Source: Candidatus Falkowiibacteriota bacterium (GTDB taxonomy: Bacteria > Patescibacteriota > Patescibacteriia > CAIXNZ01). Taken from it: a stretch of 46,979 bases of DNA. The notes under the pieces were generated by a model. It was not told the DNA's origin and did no database searches. It worked only from the letters and a program-made list of their open reading frames with translations. Numbering within the stretch: the stretch's first letter is position 1; each line of letters begins with the position of its first letter. The stretch is taken from assembly GCA_016927685.1 (NCBI GenBank), contig JAFGMD010000036.1, forward strand, positions 1 through 46,979, read 5' to 3'. Shown here piece after piece: positions 1 to 9,680 of the stretch. A program made the translations under genes and the position numbers.

Positions 1-10
1 TAATAAATTT

Positions 11-418
11 ATGAATTTAGAACAAAAAAAATCATATTATACAGGCGAAACGGTTCCTCTGGAAGCACCTGAAAAAACTCAACAATTTATTGAACACGCT
101 CAAAGAGGACTTGAAAAAAATGAAACAGATATGGAAAATTGGGATATTTCCAGACTCAAAAAATATATTACTTTTTGTGAAAAAATAATTGATAAATATC
201 CGGCGCTTAAGGATAGTTATAGCGATTCAATTATAAGGGCTTCGGAAAAAATATTAAAAGGAAATGATAAGGATATTGAATCAGTAATGGTTTATGCCTC
301 TGACAAAATAAAAGATTTAAGATCAGAAAAAATGCCTAATAAAAAAGATATTGAAAAATTTCAAAATTTATTACGGGCTGCTCAAAACGCAGAGGAAGAA
401 TCTAAATTAGCAGCTTAA
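11..418 (+). CDS. hypothetical protein (135 aa, charged/helical)
   Basis: Intact ORF followed by a terminator hairpin at 424-455. Confidence 0.6.
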   Translation: MNLEQKKSYYTGETVPLEAPEKTQQFIEHAQRGLEKNETDMENWDISRLKKYITFCEKIIDKYPALKDSYSDSIIRASEKILKGNDKDIESVMVYASDKIKDLRSEKMPNKKDIEKFQNLLRAAQNAEEESKLAA

Positions 419-423
419 ATACA

Positions 424-455
424 GAACAAAAAACCGCCATAAGGCGGTTTTTTGT
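424..455. terminator. bidirectional intrinsic terminator
   Basis: aacaaaaaaCCGCCataaGGCGGttttttgtt: stem flanked by A- and T-tracts. Confidence 0.8.
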
Positions 456-460
456 TTATT

Positions 461-913
461 TTATTTATTAATTTGTTTATGTTTATGATTAAGATACAAT
501 AGCCAAACAGTTACTATAGCTCCGGTAGAATCAATTATAACATCGCGATATGTACCAGTTCGGCCAGAAGTAAATGTCTGATGATATTCATCGGAAAAGG
601 CATACAAAACGGTCATAGCTAAAGCCCAAAATAAATTCCAATAAACATGTCTTTTCTCTGTAGTGCTTAAAATTCTATAAATTAATAAGCATAAAATTGC
701 ATACTCAAACATATGCGCCATTTTTCTGATTATAAACTGCCAAATATCAGTTGGTGACATAAAACTTAAAGAGCGGGAAGATAAAAAATATATTGCGCCC
801 ATCCAAATCAAAACAGAAACCCATTTTTCGTATTTTTTAAAATGACGATGTTCGATAAGCTGCCAAAATTTTTCTTCTAGTATTTTTAAGCGGCTCTTTT
901 TATCTTGGTCCAT
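461..913 (-). CDS. VanZ-like family membrane protein
   Basis: Hydrophobic segments plus KMAHMFEYAILCLLIYR...SDEYHQTFTSGRTGTYRDVIIDSTGA, typical of VanZ-like proteins. Start trimmed from track 991 to MDQDKKSR at 913 because the longer form overlaps rfbB. Confidence 0.75.
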   Translation of the reverse strand: MDQDKKSRLKILEEKFWQLIEHRHFKKYEKWVSVLIWMGAIYFLSSRSLSFMSPTDIWQFIIRKMAHMFEYAILCLLIYRILSTTEKRHVYWNLFWALAMTVLYAFSDEYHQTFTSGRTGTYRDVIIDSTGAIVTVWLLYLNHKHKQINK

Positions 914-1907
914 ATTGTTTCTGATAATAATCTTTATATTCGCCTGATTTAATTTTTTTCCACCAAGCTTGATTGTTTTTATACCATTCAATTGTCTGCT
1001 TCAAACCATCTTCAAATTTAACTTGTGGCTCCCATCCCAGTTCTTTTTTTATTTTGGAAAAATTAATGGCATAGCGTCTGTCATGACCTGCCCTATCCTT
1101 CACATATTCAATCATTTCTTCGCCTTTGCCAAATTCATTTAAAATAAAATTGGTAATTTCCAAATTTGTTTTTTCGCTTTTACCTCCCAAGCAATAAGTT
1201 TCACCAATTTTTCCCTTGTGTAAAATCAAATCAACTCCCCTATTATGATCATCAACAAAAATCCAATCGCGTACATTCAGGCCATCGCCATAAACCGGCA
1301 CTTTTTTGCCTTCAATCAAATTAGTGACAAAAACTGGAATTAATTTTTCAGGAAACTGATACGGCCCGTAATTATTTGAGCAATTGGAAATTGTAATTGG
1401 CAAGCTAAAAGTATGAAAATAAGCCCGCACCAAATGATCTGAAGCCGCTTTGGCCGCGGAATAGGGACTGCGCGGGTCATAAGGTGTATTTTCATTAAAT
1501 GGCGCGTCTTTTTGCCCCAATGAGCCAAAAACTTCGTCAGTGGAAATGTGATGAAACCTTTTTAATCCATTATTTTTGGCCGCATCAAGTAATACTCGGG
1601 TTCCCTCAACATTTGTTTTGACAAAATCTTCGCTGCCCATAATCGAGCGGTCAACATGCGTTTCTGCGGCAAAATTGATGATAGTATCAACTTCTTTAAC
1701 TAAAGTGTTAACCAAATCAAAATCGCAAATATCGCCTTTGACAAATTTATAATTAGTGTTTTTCTCAACCTCTTTCAGGTTCTCCAAATTCCCAGCATAA
1801 GTTAATTTGTCCAAATTAATAATCTGATCATCTGGATGATTTTTTAAATAATAGCGTATAAAGTTTGAGCCGATAAAACCGGCGCCACCGGTAACTAAAA
1901 TTTTCAT
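900..1907 (-). CDS. rfbB: dTDP-glucose 4,6-dehydratase
   Basis: MKILVTGGAGFIGSNFIRYYL Rossmann motif, STDEVFG, YSAAKAASDHLVRAY, SNCSNNYGPYQFPEKLIP. Confidence 0.93.
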   Translation of the reverse strand: MKILVTGGAGFIGSNFIRYYLKNHPDDQIINLDKLTYAGNLENLKEVEKNTNYKFVKGDICDFDLVNTLVKEVDTIINFAAETHVDRSIMGSEDFVKTNVEGTRVLLDAAKNNGLKRFHHISTDEVFGSLGQKDAPFNENTPYDPRSPYSAAKAASDHLVRAYFHTFSLPITISNCSNNYGPYQFPEKLIPVFVTNLIEGKKVPVYGDGLNVRDWIFVDDHNRGVDLILHKGKIGETYCLGGKSEKTNLEITNFILNEFGKGEEMIEYVKDRAGHDRRYAINFSKIKKELGWEPQVKFEDGLKQTIEWYKNNQAWWKKIKSGEYKDYYQKQYGPR

Positions 1908-1954
1908 AGTATATAAATTTTATCAAAAAAAATGTAATAAATCAACCAAATAAA

Positions 1955-1985
1955 AAGTCCCGCTACTAATGTAACAGGACTTGTA
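1955..1985 (-). terminator. intrinsic terminator of the 267-aa cassette gene
   Basis: AAGTCCcgctactaatgtaacaGGACTT stem with T-tract on the - strand. Confidence 0.6.
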
Positions 1986-1990
1986 TATAA

Positions 1991-2794
1991 TCAAACTTCC
2001 CACTTTATTGTCTCAGCGATGCTAACCTCATGCCCGAGATCACCGGGCCAACCAGGACTTACGCGAAATCTACCCTCAGAGAAATCTCCTACAAGCACTC
2101 TAAGGTGAAAACTATCATTGGAAGTCCCATAATGCCATTTTTTAGAAAATATATTGACTCCTCTAAGCATAAATATCACTAATACTGCTTCGGCAAAAAT
2201 TGCCTCATGACAATGTTTGTCTTTCAAATAATAGATAATATGCTCCATCTGGTCAAAATCAAATGGTTTACAGTACAATCCCCTTGCCATTTGCCCGCTA
2301 AAATTAATTAAATAATAACCGGCCTGGGGTTTATAGCTTGTCCATTTCTCATCTCTTTTGAATGTCCACCGATTGTCATCTTCAAAATAAGGTAATTTGG
2401 ATGATGGCTTAGTTCCCAAAACCTTCCTTTGTTCGAGTAAGCTTAGGCCATGACAATAAACCAGCCACCAATCCGCGCAGTGTTCATCGTTCTGCTTGAT
2501 GCATCTTCTCAAGGTGGCTTTTGAGTAAAACAACTTTTGACTCAAAGCTTCGTGCAAACCCCAAACTTTACATGATTCTTCTTCGGTGACTACTTTTCCA
2601 TTAAAAAGGTCTAGGGCAAAATCCAAATTTGCATAATCATGTAATGGAAACGGATTTTTGTGCTCAATCAGTGCCTGAAGATGCTCAATTTTGAGCGACC
2701 CCTTCTTTAGCTGGCTGAAAATTTCAGCCATTTGCCCAAATACCTTTTGATTTGCCTTTACAGACAAATCTTCCTGACGATCTTTCATCGCCAT
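1991..2794 (-). CDS. conserved hypothetical protein, 267 aa (paralog of 9681-10460)
   Basis: Shares DWxLVYxxGLSLxEQRxxxGT, KPxAGYYLINFxGQ and CHExIFAEAxLxIxM with the second copy; strong SD aaggagg before ATGGCGATGAAA. Confidence 0.75.
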   Translation of the reverse strand: MAMKDRQEDLSVKANQKVFGQMAEIFSQLKKGSLKIEHLQALIEHKNPFPLHDYANLDFALDLFNGKVVTEEESCKVWGLHEALSQKLFYSKATLRRCIKQNDEHCADWWLVYCHGLSLLEQRKVLGTKPSSKLPYFEDDNRWTFKRDEKWTSYKPQAGYYLINFSGQMARGLYCKPFDFDQMEHIIYYLKDKHCHEAIFAEAVLVIFMLRGVNIFSKKWHYGTSNDSFHLRVLVGDFSEGRFRVSPGWPGDLGHEVSIAETIKWEV

Positions 2795-2850
2795 TTCCTC
2801 CTTGGCGCTTTAAGTCCGCCCGACTTATTTTAAAGTTCAACTGATAGCGT

Positions 2851-2879
2851 AACTTATCACGAATTTGTATTTTAGTCAA
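2851..2879 (-). promoter_or_regulatory. sigma70-like promoter of the 1991-2794 gene
   Basis: TTGACT (2879-2874), 17-nt spacer, TAAGTT (2856-2851). Confidence 0.5.
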
Positions 2880-2881
2880 TA

Positions 2882-3544
2882 CTATTTCTTTCCTTCAACC
2901 TCCAACCAAAATCTGTTAAAAAATTTCACCATAAAATCATGCCTTTCTTTTGCTATTCTTTTCCCCTCTTTAGTCAATATTTTATCCTTAATCCTCTTTA
3001 ATTTATATTCATATTCCATAATTCCCGTGTCATCTTCAGTATATGAACGATCAATGCCTTTTTGCGCATAATACTTCTCATTGCCGGTATATAATGCTGT
3101 TTTATGATAACCCGCAAAAAGAAAATCGCGCCCAATTCCTACTGCACCAATAGAATCTAGTTTATCCGCATCATAAATAACTTTGGCTTCAAGAGTTTTT
3201 GGCGCTAAACTCTTACGAAAGCGATGAGCGGCAATACAATGTAAAATATTTTCAAGTTGTTCTTTATCGAAATTAAATTTTTCCAAAATTGGCTTGGCTA
3301 ATTTGGCGCTTTCCTGTGCATGACAAATTTTACCCTTACTATCCATTTCCTTTTTTCTGGCAATATCGTGCAATAAAGCCGCTATTTCAATAACTCCTAA
3401 ATCAGCTTTTTCTTTTTTACCAATATGCAAAGCTAAATTTTTCACACGCTCAACATGGGTCCAGTCGTGACAACCGCTGGCGCCAAGAAAAAACCTTTTT
3501 GCTTCTTTTTCTATTTTTAATATAACCGTCTTAGTAATTTTCAT
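2882..3544 (-). CDS. HD domain-containing phosphohydrolase
   Basis: HDWTHVERVKNLAL...ALLHDIARKK metal-binding HD signature. Confidence 0.85.
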   Translation of the reverse strand: MKITKTVILKIEKEAKRFFLGASGCHDWTHVERVKNLALHIGKKEKADLGVIEIAALLHDIARKKEMDSKGKICHAQESAKLAKPILEKFNFDKEQLENILHCIAAHRFRKSLAPKTLEAKVIYDADKLDSIGAVGIGRDFLFAGYHKTALYTGNEKYYAQKGIDRSYTEDDTGIMEYEYKLKRIKDKILTKEGKRIAKERHDFMVKFFNRFWLEVEGKK

Positions 3545-3932
3545 GGATTTTTCTTAATTTCTTTTTCTCTGATACTCTTTTTTTCATTTTAATTCTTTTT
3601 TCTTTTGAACCTATTGTCGGCTTAGTCGGAATTCTTTTAATTTGTGGGGTCAAGGTTTTATTGATTAACCAATAAAGCTTATTTATAACCGTCTCTTTGT
3701 TTTGCGCTTGTGAACGCTCACTTTGAGCATATAAAACTAATTCTCCTTTTTCTGTAATTTTCCCGCCCAATTTATGAAGTAAAATATATTTTTGCTCAGA
3801 ATTCAAAGCGTGGGAATTATATAAATCCCATTTCAAGATGGCTTTAGTTTCAACCTTATTGACATTTTGCCCGCCTTTGCCCCCGCTGCGAGCAAAAGTA
3901 ATCTGCATTTCGTTTTCCGGAATTATAATCAT
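3531..3932 (-). CDS. arfB: peptidyl-tRNA hydrolase / RF-1-like GGQ domain protein (ArfB-type)
   Basis: ITFARSGGKGGQNVNKVETKA GGQ motif with basic C-terminal tail. Confidence 0.85.
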   Translation of the reverse strand: MIIIPENEMQITFARSGGKGGQNVNKVETKAILKWDLYNSHALNSEQKYILLHKLGGKITEKGELVLYAQSERSQAQNKETVINKLYWLINKTLTPQIKRIPTKPTIGSKEKRIKMKKRVSEKKKLRKIHENY

Positions 3933-3946
3933 AATAATTTTCCAAG

Positions 3947-3988
3947 TCCTAATTCCTAATTTCTATTACCCAATACCTATTATCTTAT
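3947..3988. repeat. degenerate 7-nt tandem array
   Basis: tcctaat|tcctaat|ttctatt|acccaat|acctatt|atcttat. Confidence 0.55.
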
Positions 3989-4396
3989 ATTTTCTCTTAT
4001 CTTTTTCGCTATTTCTTCTGCTTCCCCAGCCCTATAACTTTTGCCTGGCCAATGCTGAAGTCCATCATCTGACATTCTTGGCACAATGTGCCAGTGTAAA
4101 TGCGGGACAATCTGGCCGGCGATTCTGCCATTATTTAATTCCAGATTAAAAGCGTCTAAATTTAATCCGTTAATCACCCCCAGAGCAATTTTTTTTGTCG
4201 CCAAAATCATGGCAGTTGCTGTTTCCTCATCTGTTTCCAGTAGATGAGTAAAATGTTTTTTGGGCATAACTAAAGTATGGCCAGGATTAACAGGATGAAT
4301 ATCTAAAATGGCCAGAATTTTATCATCTTCATATACTTTTGTAGCGGGTATTTCGCCGCTAATTATCTGGCAAAATAAGCAATCTCCATTTGGCAT
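3980..4396 (-). CDS. HIT family protein
   Basis: CLFCQIISGEIPATKVYEDDKILAILDIHPVNPGHTLVMPK and HLHWHIVPR. Confidence 0.93.
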   Translation of the reverse strand: MPNGDCLFCQIISGEIPATKVYEDDKILAILDIHPVNPGHTLVMPKKHFTHLLETDEETATAMILATKKIALGVINGLNLDAFNLELNNGRIAGQIVPHLHWHIVPRMSDDGLQHWPGKSYRAGEAEEIAKKIRENIR

Positions 4397-4413
4397 AATT
4401 TTTTATTTAATAA

Positions 4414-4863
4414 TTAAATTTTAAATGGTGAATTTGGATCTGCCTCCCATCGAATTTCATCAACTTCTTCCTTGCCTCCCTCTCCTCGATATAGCTTGTC
4501 TGGCAAATTGATTGAATAAGCCGGCTCCGTGGAAATACATTTATAGCCATGAACAACGCCAGGCGGTACTAAAATTGACATAGGATTATTTTCTCCAGCC
4601 TCAATAATTTCATGTGTCCTAAATGTCGGACTATCCTTGCGATTATCCCATAAATAAATCTTGAAGCTGCCAGGCCCAACAAAAATAAAATAATCGCTTT
4701 GTTCTTTATGCTCATGTGGTCCGCGCACTACTCCTGGTTTTGTTACAGAAACATAACTATAAATCGGCTGGTATTTAAATTCATCATTGCGAAAAACTTC
4801 GCATAACCAGCCGCGCGCATCATCAAATTTTTGAGCTTTTCTAATTATTACATCTTTAATCAT
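4414..4863 (-). CDS. dTDP-4-dehydrorhamnose 3,5-epimerase-like cupin protein
   Basis: DARGWLCEVFRND, VVRGPHEHKEQSDYFIFVGPGSFKIYLWDNR. Confidence 0.75.
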   Translation of the reverse strand: MIKDVIIRKAQKFDDARGWLCEVFRNDEFKYQPIYSYVSVTKPGVVRGPHEHKEQSDYFIFVGPGSFKIYLWDNRKDSPTFRTHEIIEAGENNPMSILVPPGVVHGYKCISTEPAYSINLPDKLYRGEGGKEEVDEIRWEADPNSPFKI

Positions 4864-5251
4864 ATTTTTCTTTAATACTTAAAATAATAAAAAAATAACA
4901 AATAAAAACAGAGCATATTCCCGCTAAAATATTCCATGGCCCAATTTCCCGCAAAAAATAAATAATAATAATTCCCATAATAACTGACGTCAAAAAAACT
5001 GCTGAGTGGCATAATAGCTTTATTTTTCTAGACACCCTTATTTCTGGATACGAAAATAAAACTGTAATTGCGCCCAAGGTCAATAAAAGCCCTAATAGCC
5101 AGCTTAGATTAAAACAATTTAGCAAAAAACCCGGCTTAAATGCCTCTATCATTCCAGTTATTAATAAAAAAACAAATAAACAATAAAAAGCATCGCGAAT
5201 TATTGCTAAAAATATTTTATAAATTTTATCTTTAAAATTGAGATCTGGCAT
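4856..5251 (-). CDS. small membrane protein
   Basis: Hydrophobic ORF inside a - strand operon with short overlaps to its neighbours. Confidence 0.6.
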   Translation of the reverse strand: MPDLNFKDKIYKIFLAIIRDAFYCLFVFLLITGMIEAFKPGFLLNCFNLSWLLGLLLTLGAITVLFSYPEIRVSRKIKLLCHSAVFLTSVIMGIIIIYFLREIGPWNILAGICSVFICYFFIILSIKEKYD

Positions 5252-5807
5252 AATTAAAATAATTTACTAAATTTAGCCATAAACCTTCGCTTAAAAGTTC
5301 TGGGCGTTCAAAAATCATTTTCACTTTTTTAATATAAATAGGTTTATTTATATCAAAATTGGGAATAGTTAGGGAAAATCTTAATTTACCATTATTAATA
5401 TTCTTGCCTGTCATATCAAAATCTAATTTGCCGATTTTATTATTACCATCTGTAATTATATCGGTAAGTTCTTTATAATCCCAATCAGCGCCAGTGTTTG
5501 GCCCGATTTTTATCAGATAATTATTGTCGTCTTGATAAGTGATTTCTAAGCTGGCTTTTTGAAAATCACGCGGCAAAGAAACGTCAAACCAAATTGGTTC
5601 GCCGATTACTTTATTTCCCTCTTCTAAAATGATTCTGGGCTGAGGTTTTAATATGGAAATGCGCGGACTAAATTTAAAAAAATCTGTTTTGATTTCTATT
5701 TTGCCGCTCCAAACTAAATCCTGGCTCAAAAGAAAAATAAATAAAACCACCGCGGTTAAAATAAATATAATTTTTATGATTATTAATAAAATTTTTTCGA
5801 TTTTCAT
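5232..5807 (-). CDS. hypothetical membrane-anchored protein (191 aa)
   Basis: N-terminal TM segment; overlaps neighbours as in an operon. Confidence 0.6.
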   Translation of the reverse strand: MKIEKILLIIIKIIFILTAVVLFIFLLSQDLVWSGKIEIKTDFFKFSPRISILKPQPRIILEEGNKVIGEPIWFDVSLPRDFQKASLEITYQDDNNYLIKIGPNTGADWDYKELTDIITDGNNKIGKLDFDMTGKNINNGKLRFSLTIPNFDINKPIYIKKVKMIFERPELLSEGLWLNLVNYFNYARSQF

Positions 5808-7432
5808 TGAATAAAAATTATTTTTGCTAAATAATTACTTTCGCTTATTAAAATTTCATCAGTTAGCTTCATATTCTGCTTAGTTAAAGCGGTTTTGAAT
5901 TCTTCATCGGCAGAACCGTAAAAATATAATGGCACATTAGCATGTAATAATTTGGCCCAACTGTTAATCTCATTTAAATTAACTTTGCCAACAACTTTTC
6001 TTTCTGGAAAATATATTTTATCAGCCCGTTCGCTGATTATAACTGAATTTCCTTCGGTTAATTCTAAAACTCTTTTATTAATGAATGAATAAATATCAAT
6101 ATGCGCCCTTGTTTTGACTAAATTATCATTTCCAGCAATATAAATAACATTAACTGTCAAAGTAATAAAAGAAACAATTAATAAAAGCGCTAATAATATT
6201 TTCAGTTTTTTATTTTTTATGTAATTTAAAATTTCCAAAAAACAAAAGACAATAAAGGGCAAAGAAAAAATATAAATTGGCAAAAAGTAACGCACATAAG
6301 AAATCCCTATTTTATTTAGATTCAGGGTCAATAAATCTTCAAAGGCCCATGAACCATAATAAATCATAATATATAAGCTGACTAAAACTGTTGAAACTAA
6401 AAAAACAATTTTATCCTTATCGCGAAATTTTTTTAAAAATACCGCTCCACCAATAACAGCGGGTATAAACAGCCACCAAAATAAAAAAACAAAGTATTTA
6501 ACAATATTTATCAAAATTAATTTAATACTAAAGCCAAAAGGCAAAAAAATCAGCTTTAAAAAATTAATAATCACCTGATCGTTTGTGGCTGCAAATTCTG
6601 TAGGAATTTTTTCTAAAAAATTTGCGCCTTGTTCCAGTCGCAGATATCCAAAAGATAAAAAATGGCCATAAGTTTCATAATTATAATAAAAAACTGGCAA
6701 AAAGACGGTGAAAGCCACTAAAAAAGCCAAGGGAATATATGCCCAAAATATTTTTTTGCGATAAATAATATATAAAGCGAGCAAAAGCGGTAAAACCCAA
6801 AAAATCTCGTTTGTTCTAATAGTCATAGCCAACGAAAGAAAAAAAGTACCCAAAATTACAAATAACACATTGCCTTGTTTTTTTTGCTTATCAATTTTTA
6901 GAAGATAATAAAAGCCCATTATCAAAAAACAAATAAAACTGATATTGGGCAACATAAAAAAGCTGGCATAATACCACCAAGCCGGATTAATAAAAAATAA
7001 CATAGCCGACAGAAAAGCAATCTTAGGTTCAAAAAATAACTTCATCAATTTATAAAAGTAAATTCCGGCTAAAACTGCTAATAGCGGAGTTAAAAGAACC
7101 ATAAGATCCAAACCGACAACCTTGCCAATAGTTCCATAAACTAAAAGCATGCCTAAAAATGAACCGGGCACCAGATTGCCTTGCCAGACATTAAAACTGC
7201 GGGGCTTAATAATATCATCAGCGATAGTATTTAAGGGTTCGGGGGCACTAAAAGTGGTATTTTGAATATAATTTTTAATAAAAAAATAATTGGCTGTCTC
7301 ATCTGGCCAGCTAAATTTCATCGAATAATTGCCATATATCAAATAAGAATAGATAAAAAAGAAAATAACCGCCAATGCAGCTAAAATTAAATAAAAAACG
7401 TAATTATTCAATTTTTTCTTTAAATCCTCCAT
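5804..7432 (-). CDS. multi-pass membrane protein, likely GT-C/GT39-like glycosyltransferase
   Basis: Many TM helices, N-terminal DETANYFF acidic loop motif, 542 aa. Confidence 0.7.
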   Translation of the reverse strand: MEDLKKKLNNYVFYLILAALAVIFFFIYSYLIYGNYSMKFSWPDETANYFFIKNYIQNTTFSAPEPLNTIADDIIKPRSFNVWQGNLVPGSFLGMLLVYGTIGKVVGLDLMVLLTPLLAVLAGIYFYKLMKLFFEPKIAFLSAMLFFINPAWWYYASFFMLPNISFICFLIMGFYYLLKIDKQKKQGNVLFVILGTFFLSLAMTIRTNEIFWVLPLLLALYIIYRKKIFWAYIPLAFLVAFTVFLPVFYYNYETYGHFLSFGYLRLEQGANFLEKIPTEFAATNDQVIINFLKLIFLPFGFSIKLILINIVKYFVFLFWWLFIPAVIGGAVFLKKFRDKDKIVFLVSTVLVSLYIMIYYGSWAFEDLLTLNLNKIGISYVRYFLPIYIFSLPFIVFCFLEILNYIKNKKLKILLALLLIVSFITLTVNVIYIAGNDNLVKTRAHIDIYSFINKRVLELTEGNSVIISERADKIYFPERKVVGKVNLNEINSWAKLLHANVPLYFYGSADEEFKTALTKQNMKLTDEILISESNYLAKIIFIQ

Positions 7433-7471
7433 TTGCTCTTAATTTTAGCAAAAATATGGTAAAATTAAAAT

Positions 7472-9526
7472 ATGCTAAGAATCTTAAAACTTATTAGCTT
7501 TTTTTGTTTAATTTTAGCAGTTTTGATTAATTTTAACTGGCTAAAAATTCCAACCCTGAGTTTAATTTTGGGACTGCTTTATTTTGTAATTTTTGGCTAT
7601 TTGCTGGGTAAGAATATTTTTTATAAACAAAATTTCAGCTTTAAAGCTGTACTTGGTATCTTTTCACTGCTTTCACTCTATTCCCTTCTTGGCGCAATTA
7701 TTTATTACTTCTACCAATTGGACGCTATAGTTATCAATATTTTACTAATAATTATTTCTGGCTATATTTTATATCCGCACATCTTACCCAAAGACGAAAT
7801 AAAAAATCAATTCAAATTTCCCAAGCTAAGCTTAAGCTCAGTAATTCTATCGCTAACATATCTGATTCTATTTGCCATAAGCATTTTTATCTTATGGAAA
7901 TCGCAGACAATTGAAGCGATTTATTCACCCTGGCAAGTTATACCCAAAGAATTTTTTGCTATTTATATTTTAGCCACCTTCAACTTAATTCTTTTAATTT
8001 TATACGATAAATGCAAAATTACGCCAGTTTTAATTGGACTGCATTATTTTCTGACAACCAGCGTAGCTTTATTTATTTACAGATTGGGTTATGGTTTTGA
8101 TCCTTTCATACACCAAACAACCGAAAGCATAATTTTTAACCAGGGATTTATTTTGCCTAAACCATTTTATTATTTGGGGCAATATTCGCTGGTAGTTTTT
8201 TTAGCCCACTTCTTACAAATTTCAGTAGAATGGATTGATAAATTATTATTGCCAATTTTATTATCTGTTTTTTTGCCTTATACAATCTGCAAATCAATCA
8301 AAAAAACCTTTATACTCCCGCGAAATATTTGCCATTTATTAGGTTTAAGTTTTCTATTCTTGCCGTTTAGCTTATTTATTACCACTACCCCGCAAGCCTT
8401 GGCTAATTTATTTTGTATAATGATAATATTTTTGTCTTTCTTGTATCTAGAAGACAAGCAAATTCCATTTCCCTTTTTAATTTTATTGGCCTTAGCTTCA
8501 TTAGCAATTCATGCCATCTCTGGCATACCAATAATTATTTATTTAGTAATAATTTATCTGATAAAAAATAAAAATCTGGCCACAAAAATTATTTTGCCGA
8601 TTTTTGCTATAGTATCTGCTTTAGCTTTGCCCATATCTTTGCTTATTAATTCATTTATTTCAATTTATAAAGTCAGCTGGCAACAAAATGCCATAAATTT
8701 TATTGATTGGCCAAGTATTTTCACGACACAATACAAAATAATTTTTGACTTGTCTTATTTATATAGGAATTCAATCTATTGGTTGCTAATTTTAATTACC
8801 ATTACCACTTTAATATATTTGATAAAAATAAAAAAAGCCCAGATTTTCCTGGCTTCATTATTGGCTTTTGCAATTTTAATCATCAATGCTTTTTTATTAA
8901 ATTTTATTAAAGTTAATTTCATTATTGAATATGAACAAGGCGACTTTGCTAAACGCGTCTGGCAATTAGCTTTTTATTTTTTGTTGCCAATAACTTGTTA
9001 TGGCTTATATATTTTTATTCAAAAGGCCTGGCAAAAATCAATTATTTACAAATCTTTCTTAATTTTTACCCTAACTCTTGCTCTTGCTCTATCCGTATAT
9101 CTCAGTTATCCGCGCTACGATGATTACGATAATAGCAAATTTATAAATGTTAGCGCTGCTGATTTTCAGGCCGTACAATATATTGAAAATGACAGCCAGG
9201 GCGAAAATTATATTGTGCTGTCTAATCAAATGACCAGCGCCGCAGCTTTAAAAATCTTTGGTTTTACAAAATATTATAACGGCAATTATTTTTATCCGAT
9301 TCCTACGGGCGGTGAGCTTTATAAATTTTATGAAAAAATGTTATATACTGATACTTCCAAGGAAACAATGATACAAGCCATGGATTTTGTTGGCGTAAAG
9401 GTCGCCTACTTTATCTTGCCGACTTACTGGAAACAATTCGCCACCGTTGACCAAGCAGCCCAAAAAGCAGCCGGAACTATTTATAACCTCGGCGATAAGA
9501 TTTTTATTTACAAGTTCTCAAAATAA
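7472..9526 (+). CDS. large multi-pass membrane protein (684 aa), possible GT-C-type transferase
   Basis: Long hydrophobic ORF with soluble C-terminal segment, divergent from 5804-7432. Confidence 0.7.
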   Translation: MLRILKLISFFCLILAVLINFNWLKIPTLSLILGLLYFVIFGYLLGKNIFYKQNFSFKAVLGIFSLLSLYSLLGAIIYYFYQLDAIVINILLIIISGYILYPHILPKDEIKNQFKFPKLSLSSVILSLTYLILFAISIFILWKSQTIEAIYSPWQVIPKEFFAIYILATFNLILLILYDKCKITPVLIGLHYFLTTSVALFIYRLGYGFDPFIHQTTESIIFNQGFILPKPFYYLGQYSLVVFLAHFLQISVEWIDKLLLPILLSVFLPYTICKSIKKTFILPRNICHLLGLSFLFLPFSLFITTTPQALANLFCIMIIFLSFLYLEDKQIPFPFLILLALASLAIHAISGIPIIIYLVIIYLIKNKNLATKIILPIFAIVSALALPISLLINSFISIYKVSWQQNAINFIDWPSIFTTQYKIIFDLSYLYRNSIYWLLILITITTLIYLIKIKKAQIFLASLLAFAILIINAFLLNFIKVNFIIEYEQGDFAKRVWQLAFYFLLPITCYGLYIFIQKAWQKSIIYKSFLIFTLTLALALSVYLSYPRYDDYDNSKFINVSAADFQAVQYIENDSQGENYIVLSNQMTSAAALKIFGFTKYYNGNYFYPIPTGGELYKFYEKMLYTDTSKETMIQAMDFVGVKVAYFILPTYWKQFATVDQAAQKAAGTIYNLGDKIFIYKFSK

Positions 9527-9527
9527 C

Positions 9528-9612
9528 AGCGCTCGCGTCATTCAGAGCAAAGCGAAGAATCTATAACTTTATGGATTCCTCATTACATTCGGAATGACTA
9601 AAAGCGAGCGCT
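9528..9612. repeat. palindromic REP/MITE-like element
   Basis: AGCGCTCGC GTCATTC ... GAATGAC taaaa GCGAGCGCT. Confidence 0.65.
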
Positions 9613-9625
9613 TTTCGCCCAAAAG

Positions 9626-9668
9626 AAAAACCCCGCGAAATGCTTATGCAAATCGCGGGGTTTGTTTT
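9626..9668 (-). terminator. intrinsic terminator
   Basis: AAAAACCCCGCGAaatgcttatgcaaaTCGCGGGGTTTgtttttt. Confidence 0.75.
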
Positions 9669-9680
9669 TTAAAGGTTCAA

